Source: DASQDN01 sp963833675
GTDB taxonomy: Bacteria; Acidobacteriota; Terriglobia; Bryobacterales; Bryobacteraceae
Direction: 5' to 3'
Length of the DNA: 64,000 nucleotides
NCBI GenBank assembly: GCA_963833675.1
Contig: CAWHYW010000047.1
Location: 41,289-105,288 of the forward strand
The position numbers and the translations under genes are program-made. This document shows positions 47,264 through 56,161 of the stretch, piece by piece (the stretch's first letter is position 1; each line of letters begins with the position of its first letter). The notes below the pieces were generated by a model. The model searched no databases, was not told the DNA's origin, and saw only the letters and a program-made list of their open reading frames with translations.

Positions 47264-48040
47264 TCAAGCATTTCGAATGCTCGATACCTCCGCGCGATCC
47301 ATGGCTAGAAACTCCTGGATATGCGGATGAGGAGACTTGTTCAATTCCGCCACAGTTCCGAAGAAGATAACCCGTCCCTCGAACAGGAACACGACTTTAT
47401 CAGCCACTTTACGCATAAGGTCCAGATCGTGCGTAACCACAATCGATGTCAGGTGGAGTTGCCGCTTCAGCCGCAGCATCAAGTTTCCGAGGTGATCCGA
47501 CATGATCGGGTCAACCATAGTGGTCGGTTCATCGTACAGAACGCATTCGGGTTGGGCCGCAAGCGCGCGGGCAATGGCGACCGCTCGCTTGTAACCCGTA
47601 GACAGATCGGCGGGATAAGCATCCCGGTCTTCCTGCAGGTCGACCATGGATAGCAAGCCGTTCACGACGTCTTCTTTGTTTTTTTCGTCGTAATCCTCTC
47701 GTAATTCCAGAGAAAACAAAATGTTTTCGGAAACTGTCAGTGAGTCGAACAGGGCTCCGCTCTGGAACACCATCGTGACCTTCTTGCGAATCTGCCGGAG
47801 TTGTGGCTCGGTCATTTCCGTAATGTCTTGATAGGCGACAATCACCCTGCCGGAGTCGGGCTTGAGGAAACCCATGATGTGCGAAAGCGTTACGGACTTT
47901 CCCACGCCGCTACGACCGATAATCGCGACAGTTTCTCCGGCATCGACATAGAAGCTGCAATCGACTAAAACCGGTCGGTCGAACGTCTTAGAGACTTGGC
48001 GAAATTCGACATAGTGCGGGAAATCCTGGTGCGGCTGCAA
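47264..48040 (-). CDS. MlaF-like ABC transporter ATP-binding protein
   Basis: 258 residues. Walker A GRSGVGKS (42-49), Q-loop MVFQSGALFDSLTVSENI, signature LSTGYKRAVAIARAL (LSGGQ changed to LSTGY), Walker B CVLYDEPTTMVDP, switch His VVTHDLDL. The MlaF group energises lipid transfer between membranes, but no MlaE permease or MlaD gene is adjacent. It is followed at once by the propeller and cytochrome genes, which is an uncommon neighbourhood. Confidence 0.85.
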   Translation of the reverse strand: MQPHQDFPHYVEFRQVSKTFDRPVLVDCSFYVDAGETVAIIGRSGVGKSVTLSHIMGFLKPDSGRVIVAYQDITEMTEPQLRQIRKKVTMVFQSGALFDSLTVSENILFSLELREDYDEKNKEDVVNGLLSMVDLQEDRDAYPADLSTGYKRAVAIARALAAQPECVLYDEPTTMVDPIMSDHLGNLMLRLKRQLHLTSIVVTHDLDLMRKVADKVVFLFEGRVIFFGTVAELNKSPHPHIQEFLAMDRAEVSSIRNA

Positions 48041-48158
48041 GTCTCAAGCCTCCGGCGCCATGAAAAACCCGGCAACCATGAGAGAATAGTACCATTCGCC
48101 ACAAGTGGCTGGTACGCATAGAGATGAGTTGCGAGTATAATCAGGGGAAAACGGTGGG

Positions 48159-48923
48159 ATGCTCTTTTGTTTAAAGTCTAGTTTTCTTTTGCGGCCTGCC
48201 GGAATGGCTCTATGCGCCGGCGCGGCATTCGCGGCCACATTGGGCACACAAGCGCCCCTCGTTCGAAGTGTTGTCAAGGTGGATTCGAACGGGCGTCTCG
48301 TCCGAACAGTTATTGTAACGCCAGTTCCCGAGCAGGCAGAGAGCCTCAAGGCGAATGTGAGTGGGGTTACAGAATTGGTTGAGGCTGCCGCGAAGCGATA
48401 CGACCTCGATCCGCTGCTGGTGCATTCCGTGATCGAAGTGGAGAGCAACTACAATCCGTACGCAGTCTCCGCGAAAGGCGCCCAGGGGCTGATGCAGTTG
48501 ATGCCGGCAACAGCACGACGATTTGGCGTCAGAAACACCTTCGACGTCAAAGAGAATATTGAAGGCGGTGTTCGATATCTGAAGTATCTGGACTCGCTTT
48601 TTCCGAACGACCGCAAGCTGACGATAGCCGCATACAATGCCGGTGAGGGAGCGGTCTGGAAGTATGGAAAGAGTGTCCCCCCCTATCGCGAAACGAAACA
48701 GTACGTCGAGCGGGTCGGCTTGCGATACGGAAAAGCGCGCCGTCAAGCCGAGAAGCGTCGAGCGAACGAAAAGAGCAAGACTCCCGTAGCGGAAACCGCA
48801 CAAGCTGCGAAGCCGTCAGAGCCAGAGGTCACGTACGCTCCCGTACAAGCGTATGTTGATACCGAGGGACGACTATATATGCGTACTGCTCCAGCTGCCG
48901 ACCGGTCGGCCCAAAATCCCTAA
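48159..48923 (+). CDS. Lytic transglycosylase (SLT domain)
   Basis: 254 residues, signal sequence near the N-terminus. SLT catalytic region: DPLLVHSVIEVESNYNPYAV with the catalytic Glu in IEVESN, AKGAQGLMQLMPATARRFGV, NIEGGVRYLKYL, and TIAAYNAGEGAVWKYG. Cleaves glycan strands of peptidoglycan. Directly followed by an amidase gene. Confidence 0.92.
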   Translation: MLFCLKSSFLLRPAGMALCAGAAFAATLGTQAPLVRSVVKVDSNGRLVRTVIVTPVPEQAESLKANVSGVTELVEAAAKRYDLDPLLVHSVIEVESNYNPYAVSAKGAQGLMQLMPATARRFGVRNTFDVKENIEGGVRYLKYLDSLFPNDRKLTIAAYNAGEGAVWKYGKSVPPYRETKQYVERVGLRYGKARRQAEKRRANEKSKTPVAETAQAAKPSEPEVTYAPVQAYVDTEGRLYMRTAPAADRSAQNP

Positions 48924-48925
48924 CC

Positions 48926-50317
48926 ATGGAGTCTAGCCAACAGCCGCGGACGGTACTAGCAGGATTGCTTCTGCTGATACCGGCCTGCTTTGGCGCTCCC
49001 ATCAAAACCGCAGTAACGGCTGTCAGGTATTGGACACTCAATGATGCCACCCGGGTAGTGATCGAGGCGACCGGAGACTTTGAGTTCACCTCCGATCGCG
49101 TCAATGCGCCGGATCGAATCTTTTTCGACGTGAAGGGCTCCCGGATGCGCCTGGGTGGCAGAGGGCCTCATACAGTCACTGTCGGCGACCACCTCCTGAA
49201 GCAGGTTCGAATTGCCGAAACACAACCGGGAGTAACCCGCGTTGTCTTTGATCTCGCGGAACCGGTCGAATTCACCGCGTCCCAACTATCGAATCCCAGC
49301 CGGCTGATCGTGGAACTCAGGCCCGCGGTCCAGCGTTTGCAGACGGCTGAGGCGCAGCCCTTGACCCACGAACTTCCATTGGCGGCGCCGGCGGCCTCCG
49401 GTTGCTGCGAAAGCCACGGAAGTTACGGCCCGGACGACAGAGCTTGCGCACGCAACAACTCCTGTGCCGAAAATGGCTTCGACGCCGCCGCCGATCCACC
49501 CGACGGTTCGCGTTCAGAATATCCCCGATCCGACGCATGGACGGGAACAGGCTGTAAACTTGAAGCCTCCGCGACCGGCCAAGCTCGGCGATGGGTCGAA
49601 TTCAATGACACGTGTTCTGGGTCTGAAAATCGGACGGATCGTGCTGGACGCAGGACATGGCGGTCATGACACCGGCACCTACGGCCCGGGGGACTCCTAG
49701 AGAAAGACTTGGTCCTGGATGTCACGAAGCGTCTGGGGAGACTAATCGAAACCAGGATGCATGCTGAGGTGGTCTACACCCGACCTGACGACACTTTCAT
49801 TCCGCTGGAGACTCGCACCCAGATTGCAAATCAGCATAAGGCGGATTTATTTCTGTCCGTTCACGCAAACTCATCGCCGGCAACGAACTCTTCAGGAGTC
49901 GAAACGTACTATTTGAATTTCGCGACATCGCAGTCTGCCATGGAAGTAGCGGCCCGCGAGAACGCCAGTTCTCAGAAAACGGTATACGAATTGAAGGATT
50001 TACTGCAGAAAATAGCGCTACAGGACAAAGTCGAAGAGTCGCGTGAGTTCGCTGCGCGTATTCAGCAGCATCTGTATACTGCTTCCGTCAAGGCTAATAG
50101 CCGGACCAAGAATCGTGGCGTCAAGAAGGCGCCGTTTGTAGTCCTGATCGGCGCTTCAATGCCGTCCGTTCTGGCCGAAATCGGTTTCGTGAGCAATCCA
50201 AAGGACGAAGTTCTGCTGCAACGAGATGAGACTCGCCAGAAGATCGCCGAAGGTTTGTACAAAGGACTCGCGCAATATGCCGGATCGCTCAGTCAGTTTC
50301 AGGTCGCAAAAAACTGA
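48926..50317 (+). CDS. N-acetylmuramoyl-L-alanine amidase with AMIN domain (frameshifted)
   Basis: Splits the amide between muramic acid and the stem peptide. N-terminal signal and AMIN domain (TLNDATRVVIEATGDFEFTS, SRLIVELRP), a Pro-rich linker, then the Amidase_3 domain: VLDAGHGGHDTG (zinc His and Glu nearby), DLFLSVHANSSP, and VLAEIGFVSNPKDEVLL with the catalytic Glu. About 460 residues. Frame breaks near 49400 and 49695. The 3' end overlaps the convergent diguanylate cyclase by 29 bases. Confidence 0.92.
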
Positions 50318-51275
50318 CCATCGGCATACCGTTTCCTACCACTGCCAGAATCGAATTTAGCTGTTCAATTGTCGGACCCACCACCGCGCGGTCGCGACCT
50401 TGCCGTTTCGCCCGGTAGAGCGCATCGTCGGCTGCTCGAATAAGGGACTCGGCCGTAACCTCGCCGCCGATACCTGCCGAACAGCCGAAGCTGCAGGTGA
50501 CGCTTAACTTCGCTTCCGGCGTATATACAGCGGTCGAGCGGATGGCCTGTCGCATTCGCTCAGCCTGCATCCTTACACCTTCTTCGTCCGCGCCCGGAAG
50601 TACAACCAGGAATTCCTCTCCACCGTAGCGTCCGATCGCGTCGTAGTTTCGGACCGATTCCTGCATCCGCCGGGCACACTCCTGGAGCGCAGCATCGCCT
50701 GCGAAGTGACCATGGGTGTCATTTATGCTCTTGAAGTGATCCAGATCGGCGACTACAACGCCGATCGGCAGTCTCTCACGCTCCGAACGGGCCAGCTCTC
50801 GATGCAAAATATCCAGAATCGAGGACCGGTTCCATAACTGGGTCAGATAATCACGGGTAGCTTGGATCCGAAGCGCCTCCCGCGCAGCAACCAGTTGCGC
50901 CTGGAGGTCCACAATGCGAGTTCCGGCCCTGAGCCGGACTTTCAATTCGTGCTTGTCGAAGGGTTTGGTGACGTAATCGTCCGCTCCCGAGTCCATCCCC
51001 TCGATCACATCGTCCTTTTCGTTGCGCGAAGTGAGAAGCAAAATGTAGGTATAGGGCTCGGCCGCTCGCTGCCGGACCAGTTTGCAAACCTCCGGACCCG
51101 TATACCCCGGCATCATCCAGTCGAGCACAGCGAGGGTGGGTGGATTTGCCCCTGACAGGATGTTCCAGGCTTCCGCCCCGTCCGCAGCAATCACCACCTC
51201 ATACCCCCAGCCGCCGAGAGTCTCCTCCAGCAAGCGCCGGGACAGGAGGCTGTCATCTGCGATTAGGATCCGCAT
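50289..51275 (-). CDS. PleD-like diguanylate cyclase (REC-GGDEF)
   Basis: 328 residues. Receiver domain (ILIADDSLLSRRLLEET; Asp in LAVLDWMMPG; Lys in DYVTKPF) joined by a short helix to a GGDEF domain: GVVVADLDHFKSINDTHGHF, GRYGGEEFLVVLPG with the active GGEEF site at about 218-222. An RxxD-type inhibitory site is not obvious. Makes c-di-GMP, likely read by the PilZ protein at 27100. Confidence 0.95.
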   Translation of the reverse strand: MRILIADDSLLSRRLLEETLGGWGYEVVIAADGAEAWNILSGANPPTLAVLDWMMPGYTGPEVCKLVRQRAAEPYTYILLLTSRNEKDDVIEGMDSGADDYVTKPFDKHELKVRLRAGTRIVDLQAQLVAAREALRIQATRDYLTQLWNRSSILDILHRELARSERERLPIGVVVADLDHFKSINDTHGHFAGDAALQECARRMQESVRNYDAIGRYGGEEFLVVLPGADEEGVRMQAERMRQAIRSTAVYTPEAKLSVTCSFGCSAGIGGEVTAESLIRAADDALYRAKRQGRDRAVVGPTIEQLNSILAVVGNGMPMVSFLRPETD

Positions 51276-51380
51276 AGGACCCGCTTTCTTAAAAGCGCAC
51301 CCGCTACAGTCAATCTATGTCCCTCACCAGTTGTCATATCGACGGGATGGGGTTGGGGTTTAGCGAACTTCCCGCGTTTT

Positions 51381-52164
51381 TTAATGGGTTCGCAAAGAAC
51401 GCAGGATGCTGTAGGTATCCTTACCGCTCGGGAGGGATACGGCGTGAACCGGACGACCGTTGTTGTCTACCGCGCCGATATAGAGAGCTTTGTCGCGCTC
51501 CGTTCCCATCAGCACGACACTAAGGCCCCGCTCAGGGTACCGCAAAAGGCGGTACTGAACTTCTCCGGCTTCAGACTTCCATCTGTCTTCCGCCGGATTT
51601 CCAAGCTTTCTCACAATCGCGTAGTAGTCATCCTGGCCGGAAAGCCCGAGTTCGGACTGAAGCACAGGGGCGTAGGAAATTCGAGATCCATCCCGGCCGC
51701 TTCGAAGGACGGTTATGACCACCAGGCATGCAACTATGCCCACGGCGAGAGCCGCCACCAGGAGGCGCCAAATTCTCGATTCGGCTCCGCTCTCCGTTCG
51801 GATGCCGACAACGGATGCCGGCCGGGGCTCATCGATATCCGGCGCGGGGTCGATAACCTTCGTTTACGGCGCGCGGCATCTCGATGACACGCCTGACATA
51901 CGGCCAGACCTGCCCGCCTTTATATTCGAGTTCTTTACTTAGACCGAGAATGACAATCGGCTCTTCGATTCGGGAAATCGCGCCGATGTAGAGGCGGGGA
52001 ATCCAGATCTCCAGGCCAGTCTTTGCGTTTACTACCAGCACTTCCGACCAGGTGGCTTTGCGATAGTGCCACTCGTTGTGCTCGATGTTTACTACCGGCG
52101 GGTAAAACGAGAAGGGACGGTTTCCGATTTGTTCAAAGCCCGGAGGCATTGGCGGGACCGGCAT
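51381..52164 (-). CDS. Single-pass membrane protein of unknown function (frameshifted)
   Basis: About 260 residues. N-terminal part begins PVPPMPPGFEQIGNRPFSFY and contains an EVLVVNAKTGLEIWIPRLYI segment; then a hydrophobic helix (WRLLVAALAVGIVACLVVIT) and a C-terminal domain (VLQSELGLSGQDDYYAIVRK). Frame shifts once near 51850. I do not recognise the family. Confidence 0.6.
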
Positions 52165-52214
52165 TCAGCAGACTTCATATTACCCCGATCGCTCCTGCCC
52201 GGCTCAGAGGAACC

Positions 52215-52764
52215 TCAGCGGCGCCCACGTCGTCGTGCGTACCACATGGAGCCGAGACCGATCGGTTAGAAGGCCCATCGTAGAAGGCTCCGGGATCGGA
52301 CCACCCGCCGTGCCGGAAAAATCAAAGTTGCCTCCATCAGTAATGCCGCCAAACGAAAGGCGTCCGATCCGGCTCGAACTGGAGTCGGCTGAAAATTTGC
52401 CGAGAACAACCGGTCCACCGGCCGCGGAAATATTACAGCCCTCATAAACCCAAAGCAGGTTTACCACCGCGGCGCTCTCATTGATGGGCGCTGTTGGATA
52501 AGGGCCGACGGTTCCGCTATCGTCGGTCGTCCAATCGACGTTGGGAGCAGTTATCGATCCAGCCCGATAGCCGAGGAAATCATAGATCACAAAATAGTCG
52601 CCTGCTTCGAGAACGTGGTCATTCAATACCGCCGTGTAGGTATAGCGGTAATTCCCGGGGCCCATAGCGGCGGGCGCTCCACCATCGAGGCTGGCCGTGA
52701 TTCCCGCGAAAGAAACCGCGGTAAAGGCGGTGAATAAACCGATAAAAACAAGAAACTGGCGCAC
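52215..52764 (-). CDS. PEP-CTERM sorted exported protein (one frameshift)
   Basis: About 180 residues. I choose GTG 52764, since GGAGG (52771-52775) lies 6 bases upstream, giving a signal peptide VRQFLVFIGLFTAFTAVSFA. The mature domain is beta-rich (NYRYTYTAVLNDHVLEAGDY). The C-terminal sorting signal is present once an extra G near 52266 is removed: PEPSTMGLL, then IGLGSMWYARRRGRR to a TGA at 52215. As printed the frame runs on to 52204 without the signal. Such proteins are processed by an exosortase, not seen in this window. Confidence 0.75.
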
Positions 52765-52868
52765 AAAGGTCCTCCGAATTGTGATTGATAGAAGCACAAA
52801 ACCAGCGAACAATTACTTGTAACAGTTGTACAGGAAAATCAGGGCGTGAGCAAGGAGAGAAAGAGAGA

Positions 52869-52904
52869 GGTTGTTGCGTGTCCGGGGTTAACGGCGCAGC
52901 AACC
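52869..52904. repeat. 10-bp hairpin in the PEP-CTERM/lpxB intergenic region
   Basis: GGTTGTTGCG (52869-52878) pairs with CGCAGCAACC (52895-52904) allowing one G-U. No T-run follows. It lies in the upstream regions of two divergent genes, so an operator or leader structure is possible. Confidence 0.45.
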
Positions 52905-53027
52905 TCAAACAGTAATGGAAGTGACCCGACATCAAACCTTCCACTTAGAAGGGCGTCATTTGCGAATAGTTCGAGTCATTAAATTTTTTTCATTCATGCC
53001 TTCCCACCTGCATTGCTACACTTAGGC

Positions 53028-54180
53028 GTGCCCGCGAAAATCCTCGTCTCGGCAGGGGAGACGTCCGGAGATCTTTATGCTTCACAACTAGTTACGGCTC
53101 TCAGACGTCTTCATCCCGAGGCGGATTTCTTCGGCTGCACGGGACCGAGGTTGCGCGATGCCGGAGTCCGTCAGGTGGTAAATGCTGCCAGTCTCGCTGT
53201 AGTCGGTTTGGTGGAGGTCGTTCACCATATCCCTCGAATCTATCGGGAGTTCCGGAAGCTGGTGCGGGCAGCCGAAACGGAACGGCCCGATTTGGCAATC
53301 CTCACCGACAGTCCGGACTTTAACCTTCGTATCGCAAACAAACTGCATCATTTAGGAATTCCCGTCATATATTTGATCGCGCCCCAAGTATGGGCTTGGC
53401 GGGAGGGACGCGTACGTCAGATGCGCCGGAACCTGGCGCGGGTACTGTGCATTTTTCCGTTTGAAGAAGCTTACTTCGAAGGCCACGGGGTGTCGGCAAC
53501 TTATATAGGCCATCCACTTACCTGGACAGTACACCGCCTCCACCACGAAACTGGACTTCTTTCGTAAGCACGATCTTGATCAATCGAAGCCTCTGGTTGC
53601 CTTGCTGCCCGGCAGCCGGGTCGGCGAAGTGTCTCGACACCTCCCCCGCAGTATCGGATGCGGCGGAGAGGATCAGGCGGAAAACTGGTGCAAATTTAGT
53701 ACTTGCCACGCCTTTCGAGTTCGATAGAGCGCCGGGCCCTCGTTTTTTGGGGAACGGATTGCCCGCTCATCCATCAAAGTAATTGAAGGCGAGACTTCGG
53801 ATACGCTCGCGCACGCCGATGTAGCAATCGCTGCTAGCGGAACCGTAACCATTGAAGCGGCCATTCTCGGTACTCCGATGGTGACCTTTTATAAGGTGAC
53901 GCCATTGAGTTGGACACTCGGTCGATTTCTGGTTCGGGTCCCTTTTTATTCGATGGTAAACCTCGTAGCAGGTAAAAGAATCGTCCCCGAGCTTATGCAG
54001 GATCAGGCATCTGGCGAGAATTTGGCCGAAGAAGCCCTAAAATTACTTGAGGACGCCGGGAGCCGGAGCCAAATGAAACAGGCTTTGGCCGAAGTGGCAT
54101 CGAAGCTGGCTTCACCCGAGCATCCGATGGACCGCGCCGCGCGTATCGTTAGTGAGTACCTGAATCACCGGGAGAAGTAG
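53028..54180 (+). CDS. lpxB: Lipid-A-disaccharide synthase (frameshifted)
   Basis: GT19 enzyme joining UDP-2,3-diacylglucosamine and lipid X. VSAGETSGDLYASQL at the start, SPDFNLRIANKLHHLGIPVI, IAPQVWAWREGRVRQMRR, CIFPFEEAYFEGHGV, YIGHPL; after several shifts (near 53560, 53630, 53660 and 53755) come DTLAHADVAIAASGTVTIEA and MVTFYKVTPLSWTLGRFLV, PELMQDQA. About 380 residues. Start GTG 53028. First gene of a tight unit with the M1-like, Sel1 and msrB genes. Confidence 0.93.
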
Positions 54181-54196
54181 ATTGAGGAGCATGTAC

Positions 54197-56161
54197 ATGG
54201 GTCGTTTTGTCAAACCGTTCGTGGTTGTGGCAACTTTTGTGGCTTCGCTTAGCCCCGCGCAAGCCCAGCAGGGACGCGCACGCATCGACGTTCAGCACTA
54301 TCTTATCGATGCGGAAATCAACCCCGACGCGCAGAGTTTGGCCGCCACGGTTCAGGTCAGCTTCATCCCGCAGGATGTCACTTCATCGGTTTCTTTCGAA
54401 TTGAACAACGCTTTGAATGTCTCCCGTATCGTGGATGGCGGAGGGAAACAAGTACCCGCATCGCGCTCACAGCAGGATTTCAAAGTCACACTGAATTTTC
54501 CCGAAGCGCTGCCGAAAGGTCAGCCGGCACAGGCGACGTTTACTTACGACGGCAAACTTTCCGGCCAGGAAGAGTCACCGGTTTATGGGATTAAGTTCGC
54601 ATCCATTCAAAAAGACCATGCTTTCCTGATGTATCCCGCTCGCTGGTTTCCGATCAATGAGTACACGACTGATCGGTACACGGCGGAGCTTCACATTACC
54701 GTACCTTCGGGATATCGAGTTGTCGCGGGCGGTCTGGATTCGGCCCCGGCGAGCAACGGCGGAAAGCAGATTTATACAGTCAAGTTCACGCAGCCCAGTT
54801 TTCCTGGCAGTCTGGCGGTAGTGCAGGGAAATCCGGTACAGACCTCATCTCAGGGCGTTACAACCTCCATGTATTTCCGGGATACCAAGGAAATGGCGCA
54901 GCAATACGGCGAGGAAACCGGTAAAGTGCTCACTTATCTTACGAGCATTCTCGGTCTGCCGCCGCAGTCCTCTTTGACTCTGGTGGAAACTGAGCCCGGC
55001 ACTCCGAACGGCTATGCGGCCCAGGGGCTCATCTTCCTTTCACCAAGGGCGATTGGCAAGCAGGTGAACCCTCGCCTTCTCGCCAACCAGATCTCTCGGC
55101 AGTGGCTAGGTGTCCTGGTATCGCCGACAACTCGCAATCATATATGGCTCGTGAACGGCGGAGCGCGATATTCGGAGCTGTTGTATCTAGAACATCTGAA
55201 TGGCGCTGGCGCGCTCGAGAACGAGGTTCACGACGCCTATATCGAAGCATTGACTCTGGAGAATGTTCCGGTGATTCAATCGGGTCGTTTGGAGGATTAT
55301 TCCCCGGAGTTTTGGGCTGCCACTGCGGGTAAAGGCGCAGCCGTCATGCACATGCTCCGCGGCGTTGTCGGTGATGATAAGTTCTTCGCGGCGCTAAAGC
55401 AGTTCATGAACAACTTCGCCTGGAAGTCTGCCGCAACGGAAGACTTCCGCAAGGTGTTTGAATCAGTCAGCGGACAAAAGCTGGATTACTTTTTCCTGCA
55501 ATGGATCGAATCGAGCGGAGCGCCCGAGTTTAAAATGGACTACACGGTATTCCGTACCTCGAAAGGTTTTCGCGTAATGGGCAAGATCTCGCAAGACCTT
55601 GATACGTTCCGAATGCCTGTAGAGATGCGGATCGAGACCGAAGGCAATCCTGAAGAGAAGCGCATCGAGGTATCGGGCACCTCTTCGGAATTCGTTGTCG
55701 AGACGTTCGGAAAGCCGAAGAAAATCACTCTCGATCCAAACAATAAGGTGCTTCACTTCAGCAACCCCATTCGAGTCGCTGTGGCGATTCGTCGCGGCGA
55801 GCAATTCGTCGAAGTAGGCGAATTCACGGACGCGCTTAAGGAATACCAGAAAGCTCTCGATGTGAACCGCACCAGCTCGCTTGCGCATTACCGGGTAGCG
55901 GAAGTCTTCATGCTGCAGAACAATTATCAATCCGCAGCGAACGCGTTCCGGGAAGCGCTGCAGGGCGATTTGGACCCGAAGTGGACAGAAGTGTGGAGTC
56001 ACATTAATCTGGGTAAGATCTTCGATGTGACCAGCCAGCGCGATCGGGCCGTCAATGAGTACACGCAGGCAGTTCGTACAAAAGACAACTCGCAAAATGC
56101 GCAAGAGGAAGCATCTAAGTACCTGAAGGTACCCTATGAGCGCCCTCGCTCAAATCAATAA
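54197..56161 (+). CDS. Catalytically dead M1 aminopeptidase-like protein with TPR tail
   Basis: 654 residues from ATG 54197 (GAGGAG 7 bases upstream), with signal peptide ending SPAQA. The N-terminal beta domain (DVQHYLIDAEINPDAQSLAA) and alpha-helical core follow the M1 peptidase layout, but the HExxH zinc site reads N-Q-I-S-R (about 297-301, ANQISRQWLG), the third zinc ligand Glu is Gly (VNGGARY for NEGFA), and the GAMEN region is PNGYAAQG. Zinc binding and catalysis are therefore lost. A C-terminal helical part (FMLQNNYQSAANAFREALQG) contains about two TPRs. Intact frame, so the losses are not sequencing artefacts. Possibly a scaffold or inhibitor in the periplasm. Confidence 0.85.
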   Translation: MGRFVKPFVVVATFVASLSPAQAQQGRARIDVQHYLIDAEINPDAQSLAATVQVSFIPQDVTSSVSFELNNALNVSRIVDGGGKQVPASRSQQDFKVTLNFPEALPKGQPAQATFTYDGKLSGQEESPVYGIKFASIQKDHAFLMYPARWFPINEYTTDRYTAELHITVPSGYRVVAGGLDSAPASNGGKQIYTVKFTQPSFPGSLAVVQGNPVQTSSQGVTTSMYFRDTKEMAQQYGEETGKVLTYLTSILGLPPQSSLTLVETEPGTPNGYAAQGLIFLSPRAIGKQVNPRLLANQISRQWLGVLVSPTTRNHIWLVNGGARYSELLYLEHLNGAGALENEVHDAYIEALTLENVPVIQSGRLEDYSPEFWAATAGKGAAVMHMLRGVVGDDKFFAALKQFMNNFAWKSAATEDFRKVFESVSGQKLDYFFLQWIESSGAPEFKMDYTVFRTSKGFRVMGKISQDLDTFRMPVEMRIETEGNPEEKRIEVSGTSSEFVVETFGKPKKITLDPNNKVLHFSNPIRVAVAIRRGEQFVEVGEFTDALKEYQKALDVNRTSSLAHYRVAEVFMLQNNYQSAANAFREALQGDLDPKWTEVWSHINLGKIFDVTSQRDRAVNEYTQAVRTKDNSQNAQEEASKYLKVPYERPRSNQ

